DNA of 64,000 nt. Source: Roseateles_C aquae (GTDB taxonomy: Bacteria; Pseudomonadota; Gammaproteobacteria; Burkholderiales; Burkholderiaceae_C). This document shows, in pieces, positions 40,992-50,031 of the stretch. Under the pieces are notes generated by a model. It was not told the DNA's origin. It ran no database searches and saw only the letters and a program-made list of their open reading frames with translations. The stretch is from the NCBI RefSeq assembly GCF_032337115.1, contig NZ_JAVXZY010000001.1, positions 868,001 through 932,000 on the forward strand, given 5' to 3'. A program made the position numbers and the translations under genes. The number at the start of each line of letters is the position of its first letter. Position 1 is the stretch's first letter.

Positions 40992-43900
40992 TTAGCCTGG
41001 CAATTGCCGGTAGGGCAGATAGACCACGAATCGGCTGCCCTTGCCCAGCTCGCTGTGCAACTCGATGCGGCCCTGGTGCTTCTCGACGATCTTCTTGCAG
41101 ATGTCCAGCCCCAGGCCGCTGCCCTCGCCGGTCGGCTTGGTGGTGAAAAAAGGTTCGAAGATCCGTTCGCGCAACTCGGGCGCGATGCCGCAGCCGGTGT
41201 CGGCCACCGAGACCACCGCCTCATCGCCCTGGCGACGGATCTCCACCGTCAAGGTGCCCTGCTCATGCATGGCCTGCAGCGCGTTGTGGATCAGATTGGT
41301 CCAGACCTGGTTGAGCTCGTCGGGCAGGCACAGCAGGGGCGCCATCGGCTCATAGTGGCGCAGCAGCTCGGTGCCCCGCTTGATCTGGTTCTGGTACATC
41401 GTCAGCACCGTGTCCATGCCCTCGTGCAGCTGCGCCTCGACCATGGTGCCGCTGGGGTCGCGACGTGAGAAGGCCTTCAGCGCAAAGACGATCTTGGACA
41501 CCCGCTCCACTGCCGTATTGATGTTGTGGGCCCCTTGCACGAGGGCGCCGACACCGACAGCGGTCTCGATGATGTAGGGGCCCTGCGGATGGCGCAGCAG
41601 CGGCAGGCAGTTGTCCAGTTGCCGATGCGCCTGCAGCTGCACCAGCTGGCTGGCCAGCGCCGCGGCGTTGGCGATCCCGGCCTCGTTCAAGACCCGCATC
41701 ACCTCGCGCCGCTGCGCCCTTTCCTCTCGGGTGGTCAGCATCGGCGTGGCCAGCGCATCAGGGTCCACCAGACGCATGAATCGTTCGCGACCGGCCTCAT
41801 CCAGCGCCAGCAGGGCTGCGGGCAGACGCCGCAGGGTATCGTTCAGGGCGCCCAGAATCGTGTCGCCGCTGGACTTGATGGCGCCGATCGGCGTGTTGAT
41901 CTCATGGGCCACATTGGCCACCAACTGCCCCAGCGAGGCCAGCTTCTCGGCCTGGATCAGCTGCGCCTGGGCGCGACGCAGCTCGGTGACGTCCTGCACC
42001 GTCCAGATGTCGCCCTTGGCGGGATCGCCGGTGTCGACCTTGGCACCACTCAGTTCGCACAGCAGCTCTGTTCCGTCGGCCCGGCGCAGCAGCAGCTCGA
42101 CGCGAAAGACCTGCCCCTCGGCCATCAGTGCATAGCCCCGCTCGGCGGCCTCGAAGCCCGCCTGGCTGGCATAGAACTGACGCGTGTCGCTGCCGACCAT
42201 CTCCGCCACCTGATGACCGAGCAGATTGGCCAGCGCCTTGTTGACGCGCAGCAGCCGCCGCCCCCGCGTGTAGGCAATGCCGACGCTGGTGTGCTGAAAA
42301 ATAATCTCGAGCTCATTGCTGGTCTGGCGCAGATCGGTCTGCGCCTGGTCCAGCTCGCGGTTGACCTTGGCCAGCCGGCGGTTCCATGGCACGATCACGG
42401 CAATGATCAACAGCACAAAGGCCGTCGCGCCGCCGACGATCTTCCACAGCAGCCAGTAGTCGAAGCCCTGCTCGAAGCGCACCGACACCCAGCGGTTGAC
42501 GATGGCACGGCGCTCGTCTGCGCTGATCGCGTCGACGGTCTTCTGCATGATGCCCACCAGCAGCGGCTCATCGTTGCGCGCCGCCACCGCCGTCTGCACA
42601 TTGACCTCGAGCTTGCCGGCAATCTTCAGATCCAGCATCGAGTGCTTCTGCAATTGGTAGCCGATGGCTGCCATGGCATCGACATAGCCCCAGAGCTCAC
42701 CCCGGCGCACCCGATCGAGCCCGTCCTTGGTGCTTGCAACGTCAACGATCTGCAGCCGCGGATGGAGCTGGCGCAGTTGCTCGGCGAAGGAGTAGGCCCC
42801 GATGATGCCGATCTTGCGCTCGCCGATTTCCGAGGCATCCTTGATGAAGAGCTCGCGCGCCTGGGTGGCGATGACCAGCGGTTCGACATCGGTTGGCCGC
42901 GTGAAGTTCATCGCGTCGTGCCGGCTCGGCACGTCGGTGGCCATGGGCAGGATGTCGCAGGCCCGGCTGCGTATTGCCGCCAGCGATTCGGCCCAGGTCT
43001 TGGTCGGATGCAGCTCGAAGCGCACGCCCAAGCGCTGCTGCATCAGCGCCACCGTCTCGGCAACAATGCCCTCGATCTCGCGCTTCTCATTGATACGCAC
43101 ATAAGGCAGCCAGTCGGGCTCGACGCACATCTTGATGACGCCTTTGCGCGCCAGGTAGCTGCGCTCCTCATTGCTCAGCGGCACCATGGCCTGCATGCTG
43201 GCCTCGGGCCCGAACCACTTGGCCTGCAGCTGATGGATCTCACCAGGTGCCAGCGTGGCCAGTGCCTTGTTCAGCATGCTGGCCAGCTCTGGCGACTCCT
43301 GGCGGGCATAGAAGTGATAGGCCAGGCCACGCTCGCGCTCGAATTCCAGCGCCGGCGCACCCACTTGAAGCTCGTTCAGGCCTTTCTTGCGCAACCAGTA
43401 GCGGACGATCTCGTCAGCCTCGAAGGTCGCGTCGGCCCTGCCATCGGCCACGGCCTGCAGCATCTGCTCGATATTGTCGACCTCCAAACGCAGGATCTCC
43501 GGGTGGCGACTGCGCAGAAAACCGTCCTGCGACCAGCCCCGGCCCACTGCCACCGTGCGCCCCTTGAGCTGCCCGAATCCGCTGATCCGGCCTTCACCCT
43601 TGCGCGACACAAAGACCGGCCGCAGCTGCGCATAGGGCTCGGTGTAATGGCCGGTACGGGCCCGCTCCTCGGTGTAGTAGATGCTGTGCAGCAGATCGAT
43701 GCGGCCATCGCGATGCTGCTGCTCGAGTTCATGCCAGGGCGGCCCGCTGACGTAGTCGACCTGCACGCCCAGCCGCTCGGCCAGCAGGTTCAGCAGATCA
43801 ATGCTGAAGCCCTGCGGCCGGCCATTGACGGCGAAGTCAAAGGGCGGGTAGTCGGTCTCGTTGCTGGCGTGGATGATGGGATGGGCGCGCAGCCAGATCT

Positions 43901-44837
43901 GCTCGGCCGCGCTGAGCTGTACGGCCGCCGTCCGGCCCGGCTCGGCGTTCAGCCAGCGGCGGCGCAGCTCGGCCTGCTCCTGGTAGCTGATTGAGGCCAG
44001 CGCCTTGTCCAGCGCACTGCGCAATAGCGGCCAGTCCTGGCGCACGCCGATGCGGTTGTACTTGTCGCGCGCGCCGCTGAGTTCGGCCTCGCCGCTGACG
44101 ATGAGCTGCGGAATCGCCCGCTCCAGGATCTGGTAGTTCAAGACCGGGCCATCATCGATGGCCGCATCGGCCTGACCGAAAGCGACCGCCTTCAGCGCTT
44201 CCTGGGTATCGCGGGTCAGCAGCAACTTGAGTCCCGGGTGGTGCTTCTCGATCGCCTCCTGGTGCCAGAAGCCGCGCACCACGGCCACCGTCTTGCCCTG
44301 CAGCTCGGCCAGATTGCGCAGCGGTTGCTCGCGCCGGCTGGCAATGCCTGGCAGGCTGCTGATCAGCGGCGAAGTGAACAGCGCAAAATGTTCGCGATCC
44401 GGCGTCTGCACCATATTGCCAACCAGGTCGATCTGGCGCTTCTTCAGCATCTCGATGAAGGTGGCCCAGTCCGGGCCGCTGACGAATTCGAAGCGAACGC
44501 CCAGCTTGGGTTCCAGTCGGCGCAGCAGATCGATGGTGTACCCCTGCGGCTGGCCGTTGCGATTGAAATTGAACGGCGCCCAATCCTGCTCGTTGTGCGC
44601 GCGGATGACCGGGTGCTGGGCCAGAAAGGCACGCTCCTCGGCCGTCAACGCCGTCAACGCCGTCAAGGCCGGCGGCGTGGCCGGCTCCCGTCCGGCCGCA
44701 CGGGCCGGCGCTGACCATAACAGTGTCAGGCAGAGCAGCGCCAGCAAGAGCATCGTCCCAGCAGCGCCAAGATGCCGCCACAAGCCCGGCCCTTGCCCTG
44801 CAAGCCTCGGTTGTTCGAGCCGCCACTGACGAGCCAT
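40992..44837 (-). CDS. Membrane sensor histidine kinase with three SBP_bac_3-type domains and a PAS domain
   Basis: 1281 residues from the ATG at 44837, with GGAAGG 8 bases upstream. Signal peptide (about 1-47), then three consecutive amino-acid-binding-protein-like domains in the periplasm (about 60-290, 295-535, 545-785). The first two each open with HPxIxAxNExDxxPFxF and QGxxIDLL; the third opens with GVIKMCVEPDWLPYV. One membrane segment (796-818), a PAS domain (about 840-955), dimerisation helix with phospho-acceptor H978 in AHEINTPIG, then an ATPase domain (about 1172-1275). A long 190-residue insert separates His and ATPase. No receiver or Hpt domain, unlike BvgS/EvgS, and no response regulator is adjacent. 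Confidence 0.92.
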   Translation of the reverse strand: MARQWRLEQPRLAGQGPGLWRHLGAAGTMLLLALLCLTLLWSAPARAAGREPATPPALTALTALTAEERAFLAQHPVIRAHNEQDWAPFNFNRNGQPQGYTIDLLRRLEPKLGVRFEFVSGPDWATFIEMLKKRQIDLVGNMVQTPDREHFALFTSPLISSLPGIASRREQPLRNLAELQGKTVAVVRGFWHQEAIEKHHPGLKLLLTRDTQEALKAVAFGQADAAIDDGPVLNYQILERAIPQLIVSGEAELSGARDKYNRIGVRQDWPLLRSALDKALASISYQEQAELRRRWLNAEPGRTAAVQLSAAEQIWLRAHPIIHASNETDYPPFDFAVNGRPQGFSIDLLNLLAERLGVQVDYVSGPPWHELEQQHRDGRIDLLHSIYYTEERARTGHYTEPYAQLRPVFVSRKGEGRISGFGQLKGRTVAVGRGWSQDGFLRSRHPEILRLEVDNIEQMLQAVADGRADATFEADEIVRYWLRKKGLNELQVGAPALEFERERGLAYHFYARQESPELASMLNKALATLAPGEIHQLQAKWFGPEASMQAMVPLSNEERSYLARKGVIKMCVEPDWLPYVRINEKREIEGIVAETVALMQQRLGVRFELHPTKTWAESLAAIRSRACDILPMATDVPSRHDAMNFTRPTDVEPLVIATQARELFIKDASEIGERKIGIIGAYSFAEQLRQLHPRLQIVDVASTKDGLDRVRRGELWGYVDAMAAIGYQLQKHSMLDLKIAGKLEVNVQTAVAARNDEPLLVGIMQKTVDAISADERRAIVNRWVSVRFEQGFDYWLLWKIVGGATAFVLLIIAVIVPWNRRLAKVNRELDQAQTDLRQTSNELEIIFQHTSVGIAYTRGRRLLRVNKALANLLGHQVAEMVGSDTRQFYASQAGFEAAERGYALMAEGQVFRVELLLRRADGTELLCELSGAKVDTGDPAKGDIWTVQDVTELRRAQAQLIQAEKLASLGQLVANVAHEINTPIGAIKSSGDTILGALNDTLRRLPAALLALDEAGRERFMRLVDPDALATPMLTTREERAQRREVMRVLNEAGIANAAALASQLVQLQAHRQLDNCLPLLRHPQGPYIIETAVGVGALVQGAHNINTAVERVSKIVFALKAFSRRDPSGTMVEAQLHEGMDTVLTMYQNQIKRGTELLRHYEPMAPLLCLPDELNQVWTNLIHNALQAMHEQGTLTVEIRRQGDEAVVSVADTGCGIAPELRERIFEPFFTTKPTGEGSGLGLDICKKIVEKHQGRIELHSELGKGSRFVVYLPYRQLPG

Positions 44838-44935
44838 CGCTAACGCCTTCCATGCTGAGCAAAGCGGGCAAATTACAGCATGAAGTGCGCGACACTGCTG
44901 ACAGGATCGGGCCGCCTCAGGCACGACAATGTGGC

Positions 44936-46165
44936 ATGGCCAGCCCGCACACCCCCACGCTGCCCGAGCGCCTGATCGCACATCTGGACATGGACGCCTT
45001 CTATGCGTCCGTCGAGCTGCTGCGCTACCCGGAGCTCAAGGGCCTGCCGGTGGTCGTCGGCGGGCGGCGCATGCATGAACCCAAGACCCTGCCCGATGGC
45101 AGCCGCCAGTATGCCCGGCTGCGCGACTACACCGGCCGCGGCGTCATCACCACCTCCACCTACGCCGCCCGCGACCTGGGCGTGTTCTCGGGCATGGGCC
45201 TGATGAAGGCGGCGCTGCGCGCGCCCGACGCCATCCTGCTGCCCACCGATTTCGATCGCTACCGGCATTTCTCGCGACTCTTCAAGGCGGCGGTGGCCGA
45301 GATCGCGCCGGTCATCGAGGATCGCGGCATCGACGAGATCTATATCGATCTGAGCGAGGTGCCCGGCGTGCGCGAGTCGGTCGGCCACGACCCGCAAGGC
45401 GGCGTGCGGGCGGTGGCGCGGGAGATCAAGAACGCGGTGCAGCGTGCTACCGGGCTGACCTGCTCGATTGGCGTGACGCCGAACAAGCTGCTGTCCAAGA
45501 TTGCCTCCGAGCTCGACAAGCCCGATGGCCTGACCCTGCTGCGCGCCGACGAGATCCCCAGCCGCATCTGGCCGCTGGCGGTGCGCAAGATCAATGGCAT
45601 CGGGCCCAAGGCCAACGCGAAGCTGGAAAGCCTGGGCATTGAGACCGTTGGCGAACTGGCCGCCGCCGATCCGCAGATGCTGATTGCGCAGTTCGGTCGC
45701 AGCTACGGCCATTGGCTGCACGAGGCCGCCCATGGCCGCGACGAGCGGCCGGTGGTCACACACAGCGAGCCGGTGTCAATCAGCCGCGAGACCACCTTTG
45801 AGAGAGATCTGCACGCCAAGCTAGACCGCGCCGAGCTGGGCGCCATCTTCACCCGGCTGTGCGAGCAGCTGGCCGGTGATCTGGCCCGCAAGGGCTATCT
45901 CGGCCGCACCATCGGCATCAAGCTGCGCTTCGTCGGCTTTCGCACCGTCACCCGCGACCTGACCCTGGATCTGCCCACGCAGGACGCCCAGACGATTCGC
46001 CAGGCCGCCGGCGCCTGCCTGAAGCGGGTGGACCTGAGCCAGCGCCTGCGCCTGTTGGGCGTGCGGGTGGGCAGCCTGTCACGGCCGGGCGATCCCGCTC
46101 CGGCCCGCCGCCCGACGCGCCGTGTCGACAGCGGCCCCAAGCCCGAGAACCTGTCGTTGTTCTGA
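44936..46165 (+). CDS. dinB: DNA polymerase IV (Y family)
   Basis: Translesion polymerase of 409 residues from the ATG at 44936. The catalytic N-terminus AHLDMDAFYASVELLRYP and the second acidic motif IEDRGIDEIYIDLSE hold the metal ligands; the helix-hairpin-helix segment KINGIGPKANAKLESLGI and little-finger region follow. A loop of about 20 residues after VVVGGRRM (HEPKTLPDGSRQYARLRDY) is longer than in E. coli DinB. The C-terminal end PKPENLSLF looks like a beta-clamp-binding peptide (QLxLF-like). I found no CTGT-N8-ACAG LexA box in the 98 bases separating its start from the sensor kinase. Confidence 0.93.
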   Translation: MASPHTPTLPERLIAHLDMDAFYASVELLRYPELKGLPVVVGGRRMHEPKTLPDGSRQYARLRDYTGRGVITTSTYAARDLGVFSGMGLMKAALRAPDAILLPTDFDRYRHFSRLFKAAVAEIAPVIEDRGIDEIYIDLSEVPGVRESVGHDPQGGVRAVAREIKNAVQRATGLTCSIGVTPNKLLSKIASELDKPDGLTLLRADEIPSRIWPLAVRKINGIGPKANAKLESLGIETVGELAAADPQMLIAQFGRSYGHWLHEAAHGRDERPVVTHSEPVSISRETTFERDLHAKLDRAELGAIFTRLCEQLAGDLARKGYLGRTIGIKLRFVGFRTVTRDLTLDLPTQDAQTIRQAAGACLKRVDLSQRLRLLGVRVGSLSRPGDPAPARRPTRRVDSGPKPENLSLF

Positions 46166-46285
46166 CGCCGCGCCCGCGCGTCCCAGGGACAGTGAGCGCT
46201 GCCCGAGCGGGCCAAACATCGGTATGCTGGCTCGCAAGCCGCCACGGCATGCCCTGGGCGTGCCGGCGTCAGGCAAGGATTTCCC

Positions 46286-48589
46286 ATGCAGTTTGCTTCC
46301 CCTGAAGCGTCTCAGCCAGGCCAGGGCCAGGACAGCGCCATGACGCTGGCTCGCTTGCACGCCGTGGCCCTGGCCCACCCCCGGCTGGCACTGCCGCTGT
46401 ACCAGCACATCGAGGCCGCCTGTCTGGCGCCCGAAGGGGCCGACCCGGCGACCGCACTGGAGGCCGTCTGCGGCCAGTTCTTCGTGCTGGAGCGGCTGGG
46501 CCGTGGCGGTGAGCTCTGGCAGCGCCTGCACAGCGCGCTGGAGCAGTCCCGCCAGCTGCATGCCCCGCAGCTGGCCGCCCGGCTGCACGAGGCCTTGGGC
46601 CGCATCCACTACCTGCGCGCCGAATATGGCGAGGCCACCCAGCAATGGTCGACCGCGGTCGATCTCGCCGCCGTGGCCGGTGATGCCCGCACCGGCGTCA
46701 ATGCCCGCATCGGCCTGGGCCAGATCCATTACGCGCTGGGCGACTGGGCCAGCGGCCACCGTTTCCATGCCGATGCCCAGGGCCTGATGGCCGGTCTTGA
46801 CGACGCCTACCTGGCCGGCAAACTGGCCCTGAACCTGGGCGTCGGGCTGTTCAACCAGCAGGCTTTTGCCGAGGCCGATGGTCAGTTCAGCCAAGGTCTG
46901 GCGGCGGCCCGGCGCGCGCGCCACCGCGACTACCAGGCCGAGGCGCTCTGGTACCTGGCGCGCTGCGCCCAGGCCCGTGGCGATGTCGACGGGGCGCTGC
47001 TGCGCTGCCAGCAGGCCTTGAGCCTGGCGCTGCGCATCGGCTACGCCTGGCTGCAGGCCAGTGCCAGCGCCACGCTCTGCGAACTGGCCTTCAGCCGTGA
47101 CGATGCCGTTGAAGCGCTGCGTGCCGGTGAACAAAGCCTGGCCATCGCCAAGCGCATCGGTGCCCGGCGGCTGCAAAGCGCGGCTCATCGGGCGCTGGCC
47201 CGCCTCTACCAGTCGCAGGGCAAGCTGGGCGCGGCGCTGGAGCAGCTCTGGCTGCATCAAGGCGTCGAGGCCGAGCTGGCCCGCCACCAGCTGCCCGAAC
47301 AGGTCGGCCAGCTGGCGCAGTACGACCTCAGCCACAAAGGGCCGGAAGAGCAGCTGCTCGAACTGTCCAACCAGCACTGGCCGGTCGATAACGCCGAAGA
47401 CTTCCAACGGGCCGTCGAGGCCATGGCCGAGGCCGTGCGCGCCGCGCTGGGGCTGGACGGCCTGCGCTTCTGGTGGGACGAGGAAGCCAAGCACGATTTC
47501 CGCGAACTGCGCTGGGACGGCCAACCGGCCGGCAACCTCGCCGGCGCACCACGCTACCTGGCACTGATGGCCACCCAGACCGGTGCACTGGCGCTGGCCG
47601 ATTTGAGCCTGCACCCCTGCCACCAGGAACTGGCCGCGCTGCAGGGCGCGGCGCAGTCGCGCATCGAACTGGCCCTCACCGTGCAGGGGCGCTGCACCGC
47701 CCTGCTGTGGCTGGAACAGCACCAGCTGCGCGCCTGGACGCGCCAGGACGCCCTGCGCGCCAGCCATATCGCCAAGCTCTACGAGCGGCTGCTGCTGGCG
47801 CTGGACCTGTCTCTGGCCAAGCAGGCCCGCGCCCAGATGGAGCAGGAAAAGATCACCGCGCTGGGCCGCCTGGTGGCCGGCATCGCCCATGACGTCAACA
47901 CACCAATCGGCGTGGCCATCACCGCTGCCTCCGGCATGGACGAAGCCGCCAAGCAGCTCAACCGCGCGCTGTGGGCCGAGAAGGTCAGCCGCAACGAGCT
48001 GCAGCGCCTGTGCACGCAGATTGGCGCCAGCGCCGAGTTGATCGACCGCAATCTGCAGCGCGCCGCGGCGCTGATCGGCGACTTCAAGCGCGTCGCCGTC
48101 GACCAGAGCAGCGGCCAGGTGCTAGAGATCGCCCTGGGCGACTATCTGCGCTCGGTCGTCACCATCCACGGCCCGGCGCTGCGCAAGGCGCGCGCCCAGG
48201 TCGAGCTGAAGCTGGAAGATGGCCTGCAGATGACGGTGGCCGCCGGACTGCTGACCCAGGTCGTCTCCAACCTGATCATGAACAGCCTGACCCATGGCTT
48301 TGTGCGCGGCGACGGCGGCCAGATCACCATCAGCGCGCGCCGCGAGGGCGAGATGGTGCAGCTGGAATTTGCCGACGACGGCGTCGGCGTCAGCGAAGCC
48401 GTGCGTGCCCATGTCTTCGAACCCTTCTTCACCACCAAGCGCGGCCAGGGCGGCTCGGGCCTGGGCATGTTCATCGTGCAGGACATCGTCAACCGACTGC
48501 ATGGCAGCATCAGCCTGCCGCCCACCAGCAAGGGCTTTTGCGTCAGCATGCGGCTGCCGCTGAAGCCGCCGGCCGAGCCCAAGGCCTAG
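46286..48589 (+). CDS. Cytosolic sensor histidine kinase with TPR and GAF-like regions
   Basis: 767 residues; AAGGA lies 7 bases before the ATG. Residues 20-335 are helical TPR-type repeats (for example EALGRIHYLRAEYGEATQQW and ALWYLARCAQARGDVDGAL). A GAF-like region follows (about 375-505), then a coiled helix and a dimerisation domain with H535 in GIAHDVNTPIG, and an ATPase domain with NLIMNSLTHGF, DDGVGV and GGSGLGMFIVQDIV. No membrane segment. The H-box DVNTPIG matches the EINTPIG of the three-SBP kinase two genes away, suggesting the same kinase subfamily. No response regulator is next to it. Confidence 0.9.
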   Translation: MQFASPEASQPGQGQDSAMTLARLHAVALAHPRLALPLYQHIEAACLAPEGADPATALEAVCGQFFVLERLGRGGELWQRLHSALEQSRQLHAPQLAARLHEALGRIHYLRAEYGEATQQWSTAVDLAAVAGDARTGVNARIGLGQIHYALGDWASGHRFHADAQGLMAGLDDAYLAGKLALNLGVGLFNQQAFAEADGQFSQGLAAARRARHRDYQAEALWYLARCAQARGDVDGALLRCQQALSLALRIGYAWLQASASATLCELAFSRDDAVEALRAGEQSLAIAKRIGARRLQSAAHRALARLYQSQGKLGAALEQLWLHQGVEAELARHQLPEQVGQLAQYDLSHKGPEEQLLELSNQHWPVDNAEDFQRAVEAMAEAVRAALGLDGLRFWWDEEAKHDFRELRWDGQPAGNLAGAPRYLALMATQTGALALADLSLHPCHQELAALQGAAQSRIELALTVQGRCTALLWLEQHQLRAWTRQDALRASHIAKLYERLLLALDLSLAKQARAQMEQEKITALGRLVAGIAHDVNTPIGVAITAASGMDEAAKQLNRALWAEKVSRNELQRLCTQIGASAELIDRNLQRAAALIGDFKRVAVDQSSGQVLEIALGDYLRSVVTIHGPALRKARAQVELKLEDGLQMTVAAGLLTQVVSNLIMNSLTHGFVRGDGGQITISARREGEMVQLEFADDGVGVSEAVRAHVFEPFFTTKRGQGGSGLGMFIVQDIVNRLHGSISLPPTSKGFCVSMRLPLKPPAEPKA

Positions 48590-48730
48590 GCCGGCGCGCG
48601 TGTCACGCTCTGCAGGCCCCTAGCGTCCGGTGCGGAAAAAAATTCAAAGCTGGCTGAGCAAAGTTCAGCTGCTGCGCCATGCCTGCCACTAGCATCGGCG
48701 CAGCCCTCACCCTTGCCCTGCCGGAGCACC

Positions 48731-49873
48731 ATGCCCACGATCACCTGCATCGAAGACCTGCGACAACTGGCCCAGCAACGCGTGCCGCGGATGTTCTACG
48801 ACTACGCCGACTCCGGCAGCTGGACCGAGAGCACCTACCGTGCCAACAGCGCGGACTTCCAGGCCATCAAGCTGCGCCAGCGGGTCGCGGTGAACATGGA
48901 AAACCGCAGCACCGCGACGACGATGATCGGCCAGTCGGTGGCCATGCCGGTGGCCATCGCACCGACCGGGCTGACCGGCATGCAGCACGCCGATGGCGAG
49001 ATCCTCGCTGCACGCGCGGCCGAGGCCTTCGGCGTGCCCTTCACGCTGTCGACGATGAGCATCTGCTCGATCGAGGACGTCGCCGCCCATACCCAGGCGC
49101 CATTCTGGTTTCAGCTCTATGTGATGCGCGACCGCGATTTCATCGAGCGTCTGATCGAGCGCGCCCGCGCCGCCCGCTGCAGCGCGCTGGTGCTGACGCT
49201 GGATTTGCAAATCCTCGGCCAGCGCCACAAGGACATCAAGAATGGCCTGTCCGCGCCCCCGAAGCCGACGTTGGCCAATCTGATCAACCTGGCTACGAAA
49301 CCACGCTGGTGCCTGGGCATGCTGGGCACGCCGCGGCGCCAGTTCGGCAATATCGTCGGCCACGTCAAGGGCGTCGAGAACATGGGCTCGCTGTCGGAAT
49401 GGACGGCCAAGCAGTTCGACCCCCAGCTGTCCTGGGCCGATGTCGAGTGGATCAAGAAGCGCTGGGGCGGCAAGCTGATCCTCAAAGGCATCCAGGATGT
49501 CGAGGACGCCCGGCTGGCCGTGGCCTCGGGCGCCGATGCGCTGATCGTCAGCAACCACGGCGGCCGCCAGCTCGACGGCGCCGAATCGAGCATCCAGGCG
49601 CTGCCGGCCATCGTCGACGCGGTCGGCTCGCAGATCGAGGTCCATATGGACGGCGGCATCCGCAGCGGCCAGGATGTGCTGAAGGCCTGGGCCCTCGGCG
49701 CACGCGGCACCTATATCGGCCGCGCCTTCCTCTACGGTCTGGGCGCCATGGGCCAGGCCGGTGTGACCAAGGCGCTGGAAATCATCCACAAGGAGCTGGA
49801 CCTGACCATGGCCTTCACCGGCCATACCCAGCTCAGCCAGGTCGGGCCGGAGATCCTGCGGCCGGCACGCTGA
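48731..49873 (+). CDS. FMN-dependent alpha-hydroxy-acid oxidoreductase (L-lactate dehydrogenase-like)
   Basis: 380-residue TIM-barrel flavoprotein oxidising L-2-hydroxy acids, most like respiratory L-lactate dehydrogenase LldD. Landmarks: N-terminal YDYADSGSWTESTYRANSADF, MPVAIAPTGLTGM, WFQLYVMRDRDF, KGIQDVEDARLAVASGADALI, and the catalytic SNHGGRQLDG followed by HMDGGIRSGQDVLKAWALGA for phosphate binding. GGAG precedes the ATG at 48731; a TTG at 48713 would add six residues. No lldP permease or lldR regulator is nearby, so lactate as substrate is likely but not certain. Confidence 0.9.
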   Translation: MPTITCIEDLRQLAQQRVPRMFYDYADSGSWTESTYRANSADFQAIKLRQRVAVNMENRSTATTMIGQSVAMPVAIAPTGLTGMQHADGEILAARAAEAFGVPFTLSTMSICSIEDVAAHTQAPFWFQLYVMRDRDFIERLIERARAARCSALVLTLDLQILGQRHKDIKNGLSAPPKPTLANLINLATKPRWCLGMLGTPRRQFGNIVGHVKGVENMGSLSEWTAKQFDPQLSWADVEWIKKRWGGKLILKGIQDVEDARLAVASGADALIVSNHGGRQLDGAESSIQALPAIVDAVGSQIEVHMDGGIRSGQDVLKAWALGARGTYIGRAFLYGLGAMGQAGVTKALEIIHKELDLTMAFTGHTQLSQVGPEILRPAR

Positions 49874-49905
49874 TCAATCCGACGACGATTGATCCCGCCA
49901 AGAGA

Positions 49906-49938
49906 AATCCCCGCCAGACAGCCGTCTGTGCGGGGATT
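49906..49938 (+). terminator. Hairpin terminator after the hydroxy-acid dehydrogenase gene
   Basis: AATCCCCGC (49906-49914) pairs perfectly with GCGGGGATT (49930-49938), with an inner CAGAC/GTCTG extension. The T content after the stem (GTTGTC) is modest. It begins 33 bases past the stop codon. Confidence 0.7.
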
Positions 49939-50031
49939 GTTGTCAGCCTTGAGGGCAACACCTGACCCTCATCGCAGCGCCAGCGCTGAGCTCGGCGCTC
50001 AGCGTGCGCTCAAAGTCCGCGCAAGGTACGC

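Noticed and set aside
44838..44935. LexA box ahead of dinB
   Set aside because: No CTGT-N8-ACAG on either strand; only partial half-sites with wrong spacing.
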